From NCBI GenBank assembly GCA_003290165.1, contig QNQO01002086.1:1-64000 (forward strand): a stretch of DNA of 64,000 nucleotides, read 5' to 3'. The stretch comes from Berberis thunbergii. Taxonomy: Eukaryota > Streptophyta > Magnoliopsida > Ranunculales > Berberidaceae. The notes beneath the pieces were generated by a model, which saw only the letters and a list, made by a program, of their open reading frames with translations, searched no databases and was not told the DNA's origin. Position numbers and translations under genes: made by a program. This document shows, in pieces, positions 33,870 to 45,429 of this stretch (position 1 is the first letter of the stretch; each line of letters starts with the position of its first letter).

Positions 33870-34320
33870 TGCCAGTACATGGGCTTTAATGGCGGTTATT
33901 GGAGCATAGTTTATGTCAGACTATCCGAGTTCCATGGACCATTTCACCATCTTGCCCAATAGCTCGGGCTTATGTAATACCGAACGAAGTGGATGCTTGG
34001 TTAGGACCGTTATAGAGTGGGCCTAAAAATAAGGCCTTAGTTTTCTGGAGGATACGACCAGTGCCAGAGCCAACTTTTCCAGGTCCATATAGTGTTCTTC
34101 TCCTTCTACGAGGGTTTTGCTGGTGTAATACACCAGTTTTTGGGTCCCCTGGTCGTTTCATAAGAGGGCTGAACTGACAGCATGCTTGTAAACTGATAGA
34201 TACAAGTAGAGTGGTTCCCTATCACAGGTTTCGAGAGTAGCTCTGGACTCCCCAACAATACTTTCAAGCTTTCATTCCAAGACAATCATTTCCAAGACAA
34301 TCATTTCCTTCCTCTTAGTA
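33870..34320 (-). pseudogene. Canonical gypsy RNase H region
   Basis: Minus-strand sequence reads ALLWNDQGTQKLVYYTSKTL, then VEGEEHYMDLEKLALALVVS, and continues to SITVLTKHPLRSVL (about 34165-33975). This corresponds to the connection and RNase H domain of Ty3/gypsy pol, directly after reverse transcriptase. Stops and indels are present. Confidence 0.8.
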
Positions 34321-34379
34321 TCTTAAAGAATGGAAGGCATTTGTCGAACGACTTTGATATAAATCTATTGAGTACTGCT

Positions 34380-34975
34380 GCCCTCCCCGTCAGGCTCTAA
34401 ACGTCTATGATGTTCGCCATGGCTTTTATATCGAGAAAGTCCTAAATCTATTTTGGGTCGGTTTCGATTCCCTTTTTGTTCACAATATAGCCTAGGAATT
34501 TTTCACACTCAAATCTGAATGTTCACTTTTGTAGGTTGAGCTTCATTTAGTATTTTCAAAGTTGGTTGATGCTTCGGAGATATCACGCATGTGGTCGGGG
34601 CTGCGGAGGCTTTTGACCAGCATGTCGTCTATGTAAACCCTCATGTTTCTGCCGATCAGTTCTTTGAACATTTGGTTAACTAGTCATTGGTATGTAGCAC
34701 CTGCGTTCTTTAAGCCGAATGACATCACCCTATTGCAGTATATTCCCTTTTTCGTCATGAAAGAGGTTTTGTCTTGATCTGGGGGGTGCATCAATATTTG
34801 GTTGTAGCCTGAATAGGCGTCCAAGAACAGTGTTCGCAGCCAGTCGGGGTATCGTGCTTCCTTTATCATGCCCGCATTGGGTAAATGTTGTACCTCTTCA
34901 TTTTTTATCGCGTTCCTTATGGGTGCTACGGGCCTCTTCTTCTGCCTAACGGTTTTCCTTGAGGGGTCCACCTCT
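34380..34975 (-). pseudogene. Reverse transcriptase of inner Tat element
   Basis: The minus-strand frame 34971-34684 contains LFLDAYSGYNQILMHPPDQD, then KTSFMTKKGIYCNRVMSFGL and KNAGATYQ, a hallmark gypsy RT block. The catalytic motif VYIDDMLVK follows at about 34641-34615, after a frameshift, with both Asp retained. LNPNKC-like and later thumb sequence are degraded. Upstream, K-x-RPVAPIR and EVQHLPNAGMIKEARYPDWL are recognisable. Confidence 0.9.
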
Positions 34976-35130
34976 AGGCTATGGTGATTATCGATGGGTC
35001 GATCCTAACCATGTCTCACATGGTCCATGCAAAAATGTATTGGTTACGTTATAGCAGCTCTGTGAGTTGGTTCACCAATTCTTTGTTCAAGCAGGAACCG
35101 ATCTAAATAGCCTTGCTGCTGTGAGGGCTA

Positions 35131-35660
35131 TCAAGGTAGATTGTAACGGTCTCTTCCTCTGGTTGTTCCATTGGCCCTACCTCGAGGGCTTATTGGTGCC
35201 TCATTATTCAGGGTCGGTTGTTCTCCTCCTACACTTTGGGTAGAATGGAGGGTCATCTTAACTGCTGGCCTAGCCGATAATTGAGAATTGCCAGGTGGCA
35301 GAGTCGTCATGTACTGGCATTCCCTGATAGCAATCTGGTCGCTTCTCAATGTACTAACCACTCGGTTCGTTGGATACTTCACGCACTGGTGTAGAGTGGA
35401 GATCGCCGTTCCCATCTGGTGTATCTAGGGTCTCCCTAGAACCGCCTTATACACAGAAGACACGACGATACTATGAACTATTGAAACAATATTTTTTGAG
35501 TTGATTCCTCTCCTGCTGTTGCAATTAGTTGTATCTTTCCCATAGGGAATCGTCTCTTGCCCCTGAAGTTGATCATCGGACGATTATTAGGGTCAAACCT
35601 ATCTCTTCTAATTGCAAGCTCCGGAACGTATGGAGAAACATGACATTCATCAAGCTCCAT
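35131..35660 (-). pseudogene. Protease region of inner Tat element
   Basis: Minus-strand frames give HVSPYVPELAIRRDRFDPNN (35640-35580), then after frame changes STLHQCVKYPTNRVVSTLRS and DQIAIRECQY (35395-35300). The latter matches the stretch after the aspartic protease (GRPWLH, then STLHQ-LKYPT, then G-QIAARECY) that links protease to reverse transcriptase in Tat elements. The DTG/DSG active-site triad is not clearly visible. Confidence 0.75.
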
Positions 35661-35686
35661 GTGTCAACTAAGGACCTTTTTACCTC

Positions 35687-36247
35687 CTAGCCTGCCTGGG
35701 AAATTGTTACCACCAAGGCGTCATTGTGCGGGAGTTGTATGCCCTGGAGGTCTTTTTCGGTATATACTAGTGGCGCGGAGGGGCCTTGCTTTCGATCATA
35801 CGATATCAGCCACTTGTCGCATATTGCTTGGATCATCATACCTCGGATAACTCTTTTCCCGAATCTGTTGGATAGTTCAGACTCAGAATAGGCTCCATGA
35901 AACACGCATATCCTGTTGACCGATTGCTCCATCGGTTCGATTTCTCTTAGGGCTGCATGTTCTTCTCCTAAGGCGATGAAGCTCTGCACTTCCTTGGTTA
36001 GGTTTGTCATACTTGTTGGAGGGTATAGTTTCATAAAGTTGTAGAACTTTCCTTTTCGCAGTCCGTTAATGAAGGTTGAGACGGCTGTTATGTCGTTGCA
36101 CACATTGAATGTGGTTAACTCACTGTTAAAGTGGGTCAAATACGTTTTTAGTATCTCGTCAGGTCTTTGCTTCATTGATGCGAGCGTCTTTATTATTGAC
36201 AAAGCCTGGCGTATGTAAAACGATTGTGGATCAGACTCGGGATCCAT
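35687..36247 (-). pseudogene. gag fragment of inner Tat element
   Basis: A 186-residue open frame on the minus strand starts MDPESDPQSFYIRQALSI and contains QRPDEILKTYLTHFNSELTT, then GLRKGKFYNFMKLYPP and LTKEVQSFIALGEEHAA. The Q-x-PDE-L-x-Y-x-x-RF pattern is the retrotransposon gag capsid domain. A typical N-terminal gag segment is missing, and the frame ends inside what should be the nucleocapsid. It lies 190 bases downstream of the primer-binding site, short for a Tat leader, so an internal deletion is likely. Confidence 0.85.
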
Positions 36248-36436
36248 TGGTGTTGTCGTAGTTTAGAAAGCGCCAACTTGATGTTTATGTGTTACCCGCG
36301 TTATCGAGGGTGGTAAAACAGCACCAAACTGAGTGCTCGACGCTTCCCTTTACTCTCTCTCATTGCGAGATTTAGTCACCATCTCTCTGTTTTTTGAAAG
36401 GAGACAATGCTAGTGAAAAGTTAGGAACTTTGTCGT

Positions 36437-36454
36437 CCCCACGGACGGCGCCAA
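36437..36454 (-). other. Primer-binding site, inner Tat element
   Basis: Minus-strand TTGGCGCCGTCCGTGGGG follows the 5' LTR end after two bases. It is close to the complement of the 3' end of plant tRNA-Asp (TGGCGCCGTTGCCGGGGA), the usual primer of this branch. Confidence 0.75.
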
Positions 36455-36456
36455 AC

Positions 36457-38815
36457 TGATGCAATCATTTTTCGCTCCCTGCTTTGACCTAGTTTTGCTG
36501 ACCTGCACAAGTAACACACATGAGCCATGGAACACTGTTGTGGTGGCCAATGACACTCCGATACTAAAGTCAGACAGGGATCTGAGGAAGGCGTAATGCT
36601 GTAAATAGGGAATTTGTAACGTACCTTAGTTTACCAACCTTTTGTCTTATTTATAGTGCATGAGTCCTTGTTCTACCAGACCATAAGGCGCAGTTTAGGA
36701 AGGAGATATTTGTGGAAACCTAATGCTCTATTTTAGTAGCACACAACTTAATACCCATACTTTGTGATTGTAGTATAGAATAAGTAGGGATCGTTCTGGA
36801 CCGTGGATTAGAGGGCTTGCCAATTAACACTAAGAATAGCTAAAAGACAACTAATAATCTAATTAATAAAACAATGGGGGATTGGATTTTCTAAATTAAA
36901 TTATGAAAATAACTACAAAATTAATATACAGATAATAAAACTAAAAGGGATAGAAAAATGAGAAAATAGCTAAGGGTTTAGCTCCACACACCAAACATAT
37001 GTTCATAAATCAATATTCAATAATCACTTGCTAACTCGTGAGAGACAATGCTCAAGATACACCGTGACCGCACTGCATTAATTTTATTATTTTTCCAAGT
37101 TCGTTGAATTAAACTAAGTGTTGCTTTCAAACTATTCTTATCATGCTATCTAAATAGGAATCGCAAGTTAAATAACAATCTAAGATCCTTAAGTTTTGTG
37201 GAAAATATGAACACTGACTAGGCAATTACAAGTATGATCAACATCTTTCTCTTACCTATGTATTTACTTAACCTTACCAACGTTCCTTGGTATTTACTAC
37301 TTGTGAGTACAAGATTATAACAATTAGGTGAAACTCTCCTATATTCTAGCCCCGGATCCTAGCATGCTTACTAAGTTGGCCACCTTAACAAACATACAAA
37401 GAAAAGTTCTCTATAAAGAAGTTAAGCAAAACACAATCACTAATAGCAAGGAAGATTAAATTCAATTAATTTATAAAATACATGTTCGGGGCTTCGAATC
37501 CACCCCTAACTAAGAGGAGTTTAGATAGACATATTAATTATGTTCGAATAACAATACATAATTAAAATTAAATGAAAATAAGAGAAATAATTAAGAGATG
37601 AAACAAAACACCGCCGCCTGATCTGTGGTGGTAGAGAGAGGAATGCTGGGTGCGGATAGCAGAGAGGAAGAGAAATAAGTTTCTCCTCTTCATGATCTCT
37701 ACTTCTTCGTCCTGCTTCATGACCTCTCCTTCTTCGTTTTCCTTTCACGATCTGTCCTCTGGTGAGAAGAGGTTGCGAGGAAGAAGGAAGGAAGTGGATT
37801 GAGTGGTTGTTAACGGGTGGTGGTGATCAGGGAGTCATGATTCAATCAGGAGGAGAGAGAGATGAAGACGGTGAAGGGGGTTTTTCGATGATGGTTGTAG
37901 TTGCTGATGGACTGTTGCAAGAAGGAGGGGTTTGTGAGAATGGGGTTCGATTGGGTTTAGGGTTGATGATGGATGAAAGGTTGTATCTAGGTGTTGTGAA
38001 GGAGAAGAGGATAACGGTTAAAGGGCTTGTTGTGGAGGCCGTGAATGCGAGGGTTGTTGGCTAGCATAGGTGATGGAAGCTGTGGATGGATGAAGGCTAT
38101 TGCTGGATGGATGGATGATGGGTGACGACTTGCTGTGGTTGCAAGCGTCCCTGCTTCAGGGCAGGTATTGTCCCTTTTATAATTGTTTTCTTCTCAGTTT
38201 CCTTCTTTGGTGATTTCCTTGTTTGTGTAGTTGCCTTGTGCAACTAGCATTTCTAAATTGCCAATTTGCTTGTATTTTAAAATCTTGTAATTGGAAACCT
38301 ACACAAACACGAAAATAACAATTAGTATCATAATTAACAAGTAATAGCTATATATATATATATAAATATGGTACTAAAAATAACCTAATTATGCCTCTAT
38401 CAAAACCTTATTTAATTAGGAGTCGTGTTGTAGAAGTGAAGTTACCTATTAGCCTTGTGTTCTTAGATACGCGGGAGATAGTTCCCAATCCAAGAGCAAT
38501 CCATAGAAAGAAGTTTCCCTGCATGGAATTTACTCTGGTATTTGCTTCCTAGTTGGAAGCAGAAAGCTGTTGTAATTGCATGTCGAAGCTGATCCTCGAG
38601 ATACTTGACTTAGTAGGACTTAAGGGTATTGAGGATAGTTGTGAGACGTGTGGGCCTAGCATGTTCTAAGAGTTTGGGTCAATCTGGCAAACTGAAATAG
38701 GTGGGCTTGAAACCGTTTCAGTCAGATCAGTGTTGGGCTAACATCGGGGCCCATAATTCCTCGAGATCATCATGACACGTGTATGGCTCAGGGATGTGAC
38801 CGCTTTTGTGTATCA
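36457..38815 (-). repeat. 5' LTR of inner Tat element, split by an insertion
   Basis: The LTR proper is 36457-36723 and 38403-38815 (about 680 bases). Between them lies a 1,679-base insertion. The outer edge TGTGTATCA|TTGGC matches the edge of the other LTR. Confidence 0.9.
36724..38402. mobile_element. 1.68-kb insertion in the LTR, unclassified (solo-LTR-like)
   Basis: The insert begins TGCTCTATTTTAG and ends CCTCTATCA. It is flanked by an imperfect 8-bp direct repeat, AAACCTAA (36716-36723) and AAACCTTA (38403-38410). The corresponding uninterrupted site is seen in the other LTR near 28147-28170. The TG...CA ends suggest a solo LTR, but the duplication is longer than the usual 5 bases. The interior is AT-rich to 37500. 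A GA/TGG-rich block (37600-38150) follows, with a 100-residue plus-strand frame (37762-38064) rich in Gly, Glu and Val. I see no transposase or gag. Confidence 0.65.
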
Positions 38816-39039
38816 TTGGCAGTTAATACTGATGCGACTATTGGGTTATTGCTTCTCCCACATGTTAAGCCTGGTTTGAGGGAGTGTGATATTTTTACTT
38901 CCTAGAGCTTTGACCTGTGTTCCATCTCCAAACCTTTCAAGTTAGATCAAGTAAAACCTTCATTTTTTTTCCAATCATGTTTGGAAAATAGGCAGCTTGA
39001 CACCAATCGTTATATGACTTTTTTAAGGAGTCACTGATT

Positions 39040-41620
39040 ACGGAGGCAACCTGGTCGAACTCCGCCGACAATATCAGTTTCCTAATAATTTGAAGTCGTC
39101 CCTTCTTTTGGTAGATGACTTTTTAAATCTACCGAGGGAGGGCTATGTCTTTTTGTACAAGGCCATGTTCAAAATTGGTATGTGCTTCCTCGTCCTTGAC
39201 GCGTTTCTGTCATACCATGGTATCTTTTGGCCTAATTGACGCTGGATGGAAGACCCTGATTACAATTCTGATCAAGGCGAAGGAGGTTGGGCTCCATTTG
39301 TTGACAAAGGTGTTGGATTCGTTGAATTCCATCAAGGTTAATCCGAATGTGGCTTGCTCTTTGAGATAGCCTTCCAATCTGGGCAAAATTCCAGACAATT
39401 TCAATAATTAGCATAAGTACTACATTTTTGCTTCTGAAGATTCAGGTACTTCTCTTGTGATGACCGGTTGATCCAACACAATTTCAAAAATCTATTAAGT
39501 TCCTTGGTTCCTCTTTTTTTTATTTCAATATAATGTATGTTGTCGTTCTATTTGCCGATTGCTCACAATCAGGGGCACATGAATCGATTACCCTCTCTAC
39601 TGATATGGAACAGGTGAAGTCTCAATTTCTCACTCTACTAGTGATGCCTATTTTGGAGGTTTTCAGGCTGGAGAACATCTGGTGGAGCGACTTATTCTCC
39701 ATCAAGGATGGTAGCTTAGAGTGAACTTTGACTGCTTTGGTAGACTCGTTTTCAAGGACTAAGGGCCAAGCTTCAAAACCGAAAAAGAAGAAATTGGTGA
39801 AAATGCCTAGCCCTTCAAAGAAAATGGCTCTAGAGGGACTGGTTTCTTCAGTCTGTCTATCGATAAAAAATCAATATTGGAGTTGCCCAGACTGCTCATC
39901 CCGCCTTGCTGACTGCCCAGGAGAATGAGCTTGTGGAGCTTGATGTGGTTGAGGTTCCTAGTCGGATAGTCTTCTTCATAATGCTCTGAAAGCTTTTGCT
40001 GAGCAAGTTCCTCCCGTTCCTTCTTCTGCACTGACTGCCATGGAGAAAGAAATGTCTCGTCATGCAGGGATAGACGATCCCAACAAGTTGAGCACAAAGG
40101 AGGTTGATCTTTCTTCAAACAAACTCCTTCAAGCCATACTTGAGAATTCTATCAATTCTAGAGCAGGGTAGTCTGCTTTGAGGAACATTGCTTAATCCCT
40201 CTGTGGATCCAGGGGTTGGCAAGCCGGGGCAGAGTTAGTCAGCCCTGGTGTTGATGATAGTTGATCTGCCAACTGAGCATATGCATGAGTCCCCATCCTT
40301 TCATTATAATCCACCAAAAAATGTCTCGTCCAACTCCTCCACCTTCTGCTGCTGACAAGGGAAAATGTATCGCTAAGTTTCCCCCTCCTTAGCCATTGCA
40401 AGTGGAAAAGCTAAAATGATCCCTAACCCCAAGGCCCATCACCCTGATGCTCGAGCCAATTTTCTTGTCTGCGTTGATGGCAAGCATGTTTGGCATCATG
40501 AGGTGAATCACAAAACGTGTTCCATCCATCACATGAAAGACTGGTTCCACTGGCTGATTAACCAAACGACGCTGTCGGAGAGGTCTGCGGGGGCATCTTG
40601 ATAAGGGATAAAAGCACATGATGCTAGTAAGTTAGTAATATGTCTTTTGATCTAACTTTTGTTATAGTTTCTACTATGGTTAGTGTTGATAGCTTTTATT
40701 TTCTGATCAGATAATGGCCCACATGAGCTATGTTGCCATGATGGGGACTGAGGTGGAAGTTGGTTGAAGTAGAGTTTATGCCTTAAAGAGGGTGTTTGTT
40801 GAGCAACATGTAAAGCTTTCAGACGCTATTTTTGAGGTGGATTCTCTGACAAGGAAGTTAGCTGCCCCGCCTAATTTGGAGACTCAATTGATAGAGGCTC
40901 ATGAGATTTTGGACAAGGTGAAGGCTGTCCGATATGAGGACTCAACTGAAAGTGACTGAGGAATATTTGGACAAGGCGATGGTTGCCTAGTCCGATTTGA
41001 GGACTCAACTATAAGATTTTCAAGAGAGTTGGGACATGGCAGTGGCTGAGCGGACCGTGATGGTTGACCAACTAAAGTCTATTTTGAAGGTCGTTGCTGA
41101 CACTCAATGTGTTCTGGAAGGGAAACGTGCAGAGGCTAGTCATCAGAGACGTCTTCGTGAGGAGTCTTAGGTACATATGTTCCATATCACCCATAAGCTG
41201 GATTTTGAGCATGCAAGCCATGGCGAGGCTGGTCGTAGGCTGGCAGATTGTGAAGGTAGGCCACCCAGGGCTAATGAGAAGCTAACCAATTCGAAAGCGC
41301 GGTTGAAAGCTTAAGAGAAGGAACTCCTCAAGTTCGCGTATACTATTCAATTCAGCCAATTTATCGTAGGGAGGAAAGAACTACTCAATCTGATTGAGCA
41401 AGATCATGAGGACTAGAACATTTCTACTTATGAAAGGTTGGTCTTTGGGCGCTTCAAGAAACTGAACAATTATTCCCTTTCTTTAGGTGGTACTGAAGCT
41501 GACCCGAATATCACGGATTCCACCACTAGTACTGATGTCCAAGAGTTTGTCGCTGCTCCTGATGTCCCAGTGCCCGCCATCGATCTTGATGTCCCTACTG
41601 AGTTTAGTCCCGCCCCTTGA
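39040..41620 (+). pseudogene. Antisense additional ORF of outer Tat element
   Basis: The plus-strand coding remnant lies opposite to gag-protease, in the same relative place as the frame in the inner element. Near 39115-39240 it reads DDFLNLPREGYVFLYKAMFK, then IGMCFLVLDAFLSYHGIFW. After a frame change it gives AGWKTLITILIKAKEVGLHL. This parallels the inner frame (HRNMFEFGL, FPIPDD, SGFKILLAILLRAHDDG), so the two are distant relatives. A lysine-rich linker (39750-39830), a charged coiled-coil part (40770-41430) and a Pro/Asp/Val-rich tail ending DVPTEFSPAP (41620) follow. Several stops and frameshifts are present. Confidence 0.65.
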
Positions 41621-41827
41621 GGGGAGTTATTGTAGTGAACCTTCTTTTGATTAATGAGAATCGCATTTTCTTGTCTCATATTTGTGTTGTCATTTGCATA
41701 CTTGCCATCTTGATATTTATTCAGACTAGGTTGTGTAGATTAATAAGTTACCAAGATTTTTCAGTTATGACTGGACTTAGATAATTGAGGTTGCCTTAAT
41801 CCAGGGTGGACTAGGCTAAACTAAAAT

Positions 41828-42350
41828 CATCTTGGTCCGAACAAACTCAACTTCTATAGTAAAGCGAATTTAATCCTGAAGAGGACTTAAGTTGTAGAGA
41901 AGTCATCTTGGTCCGAATGGACTAGACTTCGATATTAAAGTGAACGAAAAGTCTTCCTGGTCCAAATGGACTATACTTAAGCTGCAGAGAAGCCATCCTG
42001 ATCCGAATGGACTAGACTTTACTAATAAAGTTAACCTAATCTTGAATAGGACTTAAGCTGCAAAGAAGTAATCCTGAATAGGACTTAAGCTGCAAAGAAG
42101 TCGTGTTGGTCCGAACAGACTAGACTTTGATAATAAAATTAACTTAATTTCAAAGAGGACTTAGATAGACTATGTTACTTAGATGCGGCAAGTCGTCATC
42201 ATCCTGAATAGGACTAGACCAGGCTACTATGCACCATCCTGGTACTTTAAGACGGACCAAGTCACTTAGATGTGGTAGGTCGTCGTCATCCTGAATAGGA
42301 CTAGACTCAATCGCTATGTGTGATCATGGTCTTTAATACGAACTAGGTCT
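41828..42350. repeat. Irregular tandem repeats in outer Tat 3' region
   Basis: Blocks of CATC(C/T)TGGTCCGAATGGACTAG, ATAAAGT(T/G)AAC and GGACTTAAGCTGCA(G/A)AGAAG recur at intervals of roughly 75-110 bases. They occupy the same position, between pol region and antisense frame, as the 178-bp array in the inner element, but the sequence is unrelated. Confidence 0.8.
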
Positions 42351-42445
42351 ACTCCTGTATTATAGTTGTATATGAAATGAATTTTTTTTAAGAGAGTACC
42401 TTTATTGATGATGCTTTTTTTAAGTGGTCTACATTCCATGGTCTT

Positions 42446-42823
42446 TTATTTTTTTAAAAAGTCTTTCCACTCAGGTTCTCTATAAGCCCTTGGCCAATTG
42501 GGTTTTCTTAAAAAGGCTTGGGCTGCAATAACTATTTGCCCGATTGTTTCATTGTTGTGTAGTGACATTCCCTTGCTGCAGACTAGACTCCCCTGATCGT
42601 CCCACTCTGTCATATGCGGGTATTTAAGGCATTGATGCTGAGTAGAGACCACTACTCCCTTTTGATGAAGCCAAGGTCTGCCAAGGATAATGTTGTACGT
42701 AGAGAGGGTGTCTACAATTACAAACTCTGTCAATAATACCTTTTGCAGCTCTAGTTCCCTTGCTATCACGGGCAGTCTGATGCTTCTTACCAGATAACAT
42801 CGCTCGCCAATAAAGTTGATCAT
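42446..42823 (-). pseudogene. Protease C-terminal region of outer Tat element
   Basis: An open frame of 125 residues on the minus strand contains TEFVIVDTLSTYNIILGRPW, then LHQKGVVVSTQHQCLKYP. The Y-N-IILGRPWLH, then STQHQ-LKYP pattern is the end of the gypsy aspartic protease and the linker to reverse transcriptase. After it, reverse transcriptase should begin, but the frame ends at 42446 and repeats start, showing the pol deletion. Confidence 0.85.
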
Positions 42824-42864
42824 GGCCTAGTTGTGTGACTTCAGTTCTTCTCCTTTTAGTTGTA

Positions 42865-42980
42865 ACTTTTTTTTAATCCCTTAAACTCCTATAACCCCAG
42901 ATGCCGCCGACTGGGTTCAATCTTGTGACCTAGTGATACCATCAGCCACTGCTCAATCACTAAGCCATCACAACTTTGGC
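42865..42980 (-). mobile_element. tRNA-derived SINE
   Basis: A 116-base insertion is flanked by a perfect 19-bp direct repeat (TCTTCTCCTTTTAGTTGTA at 42846-42864 and 42981-42999). On the minus strand it starts near GATGGCTTAGTGATTGAGC, resembling a pol III A box. About 40 bases on comes AAGATTGAACCC, resembling a B box. It ends in an A run (plus-strand T8, about 42867-42876). Long target duplication, internal promoter boxes and A tail define a SINE. Confidence 0.88.
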
Positions 42981-42999
42981 TCTTCTCCTTTTAGTTGTA

Positions 43000-43560
43000 T
43001 CCTGCGGAATGCTTCCAATAAAATGCAAGGATTGTGTTTTCGAAAAATTTCACAAAAATTTTCATTTTTTGAAAATTATGTAAAGAAAAAAGAGGCAAAA
43101 AAAAAAGTTACACTGAGATTTTTTTGTAAAAATAAAAAAGTAAAAAAATAAAAATCAGCTACTAAAAATTACATTTTCGAGGGTTTTTTAAAAAACATTT
43201 CGATTTTTTTTTTTTTTTTTGTAAAATTTGGAGTTTTTCTATGTATCATTTCTTCTAATTTTATTATTTATGGTTTTTGAAACCACCTCCTAATTTTCAA
43301 ATAATCATTTGTTTTATTTATATATTGATTTTTGAAACCGCCCCCTGATTTTATAAATATATATGGATTTCATGTTTGCTTCATTTCGTGGTATTTAGGC
43401 TTCATTTAAATTGTAATAGATTCACGTAGTTGCATTTATTCACATATTTCAAATACCCTCGAAATTCATTATATATATTCGTGTATCCTCGAAATTTTTA
43501 CATTTTTTCTTTACATGCCGCAATATTTTTTAAAAGCACGAGACCGAAATTGACTCGAAA
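43000..43560. other. AT-rich stretch of unknown origin in gag region
   Basis: About 560 bases of very AT-rich sequence with homopolymer runs (A10, T20) interrupt the retrotransposon between protease and gag. There are no TIRs, target duplication or frame that I can support. It may be another old insertion. Confidence 0.45.
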
Positions 43561-44656
43561 AACAAAATCAAAGTCCTTGCATGACATTAGCTGAGTAGCT
43601 TACGTCCACCAATGATCAATTGACGTTCGACCTTGTTATTTCGCTCGATATAATTGGGGAATAGTTATGCGGGGTAGTGGTTTCCCTGCATGTCTTGCAC
43701 AGTGAATGTCACATTAGGGGATGGGTGCTCTATTTGAGCATGCTGGATAAGGTGGTATTCGTAACGAGACCCAATCCGCAGTTCTCAGACCGATATCTTT
43801 CTTGACCAGTTGGACTATCCTGGTTCGTCGCATGCACCGTGTAGGCGTATATTAAGTTTGTAGTCTTTTCTTCGACCTCTTGCACATACTCTTCATTCTA
43901 TTTCCATCGGGATTGCTTTTTTACCAAAGCCCACAATTCTTTCAGCCTCCCTTATGGGACCCATTATTCGATCTCATTCCTGAATATTTGGTAGTCTTGA
44001 GTATTGTGACCATTGGCTTTTTGATAAGAGTAGTACTTGTTCTTATCGCGCTTTGACGGGTCGCTCTTGAGCTTAGAAGGCCATTTAAAATCCTCCCAGC
44101 TCTTCATGGTGGAAAGGATTTTGGAGAAACTAGCGTTGAATGGAGTGTAGGCATGGTACTTCGATTTGACATAGTTGGTGGCTTTGTCGGGTTTTACCCT
44201 GTCACTTTGTCTTCTTTTGGATCTGTCTTCCTCTTCGTGTTTTTTCTTCTATTCCTTGTCCTCGATCTTGGAGGAGTGTCTAATCTCATTCTCACCCCTT
44301 TTTTCTGCCGCTAACATCTCCTCAAATAATGATTTATTTTGCGCACTTTTCAACAAGTCTGCCATGTCTTTTAAAGGCTCCAATGTGAGGAAATTATAAA
44401 ACTGACCTCCCTGGAGGCTGGAAGTGAAGGTAGTGACAAATGTGTCATCACTATAATTGTCGATCAGGGTCAACTCATCATTGAACCGAGTCATATAATC
44501 CTTGAGGGTCTCACCATGCTTCTACATGAGGCTGAGCAGATAATGATGCCATTTTCTGATTCGTTAGTCCTTCACCAACATCTGGAACAAATTGATAGAT
44601 CTTGTTTGGAGGCAGTGGAACTAGGTCAATGCAGCCTTCTTTAGGCTGGTAGGGAA
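43560..44656 (-). pseudogene. gag of outer Tat element, C-terminal part
   Basis: The minus-strand reading from 44656 includes HGETLKDYMTRFNDELTLID, then SLQGGQFYNFLTLEPLKDMA and LFEEMLAAEKRGENEIRHSS. Further on come KSDPSKRDKNKYYSY and KANGHNTQD, where a CCHC-like knuckle would lie but its Cys residues are largely lost. The sequence stops abruptly at the GAA target site of the CACTA element and resumes at 55011. Confidence 0.8.
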
Positions 44657-44799
44657 CACTACAACACAAATGCTCATTGATAGCATATGCCAATAGCGTT
44701 TTTTTATAAATGTGTTATAAAAAGTAAATTTTGAATGACTTAGAAAATGAAAAATGATATAAAAATCTGGCGGGCGTTTTGGCGCTCTCCCAAATGTTT

Positions 44800-45260
44800 T
44801 TTGTACTTCGCGACTCTCTCCTCTCCCCCATTTAGTACACTAAACCACAGAGCTCGCCTCTCATCTCCTTCTCTCTCGCCTCTCTCTGCTCGACCTCTTG
44901 CTCGTCTCCTTCTTGCTCTTGTTATTGCCCTAAAACATAGCAAAATCAAAAGAACACAACAATCCTTCACTCCATTTTCTTCTGCAAGCAACATACCATC
45001 CTTTACTCCAATCTTCTTCTGCAAGCAACAAACCATCCTTTACTCCATCTTCTTCTGCAAGCAACAAGTATGTGCTCCTTCAATCTTCTTTTTATCTCAT
45101 CCAACGCCATTATCTCTCTCTGCTTTGGTTCCATTTAGATCTGGATTCTACCATTCTTTCTTCTCTCCAATTTCTTTTTCTCACCCCTCCATTTCACTTA
45201 CTCAAGAACAAACTACTTTTCAAGCAAGCAAAGTGAAGAGAAAGTGAGTTGATTTGAGTC
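44800..45260 (+). other. CT-rich 5'-UTR-like sequence with 36-bp repeats
   Basis: This segment is rich in CTCTCTCTC, like plant promoters and 5' leaders. CTTCTGCAAGCAACA occurs three times at about 36-base spacing (44979-45066). An open frame (44747-45247) crosses it but is low complexity. It may be a captured promoter/leader that drives transcription through the gene fragments downstream. Confidence 0.45.
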
Positions 45261-45429
45261 GAAGCGGAGGAGTTGTGACGGTGAGAACTAGCGAGTGATT
45301 GTGGTGGCAGAATTGGATGCATCGGTGGTGCACCATCAATGCTGGTTCTCAGAGATCTAGAGTTTCCAGATCTTAGCTTCATGTTCTTCTTCTTCTTTGT
45401 GTCAATTTTGAGTTTCTTAATCAGGCAAA

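Larger units (their letters stand above)
27874..38815 (-). mobile_element. Inner Ty3/gypsy Tat-like element with full pol remnants
   Basis: LTRs lie at about 27874-28567 (3') and 36457-38815 (5', enlarged by a 1.7-kb insertion). On the minus strand the 5' LTR is followed by TTGGCGCCGTCCGTGGGG (36437-36454), matching a tRNA-Asp-type primer-binding site. The 3' LTR is preceded by a polypurine tract, minus-strand GGGGGGAGTAGGTGA (28568-28582). Between them are gag, protease, reverse transcriptase, RNase H, a second RNase H, integrase, a 178-bp tandem array and an antisense frame. Dual RNase H and the antisense frame mark the Tat branch. The right flank after 38815 is TTGGC. The same five bases occur at 27855-27859, a possible target duplication if the LTR start has drifted. 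Confidence 0.9.

Noticed and set aside
34380..34975. Pararetrovirus reverse transcriptase
   Set aside because: The order protease, RT, RNase H, second RNase H, integrase with flanking LTRs and tRNA-Asp-type primer site fits a Tat gypsy element.
42865..42980. tRNA gene
   Set aside because: A and B box-like motifs are present, but there is no cloverleaf with acceptor stem, and the flanking duplication and A tail fit a SINE.
44747..45247. 166-residue plus-strand open frame
   Set aside because: Serine/leucine/proline-rich translation of a CT-rich leader with 36-bp repeats. No domain is recognised and it is more likely untranslated sequence.
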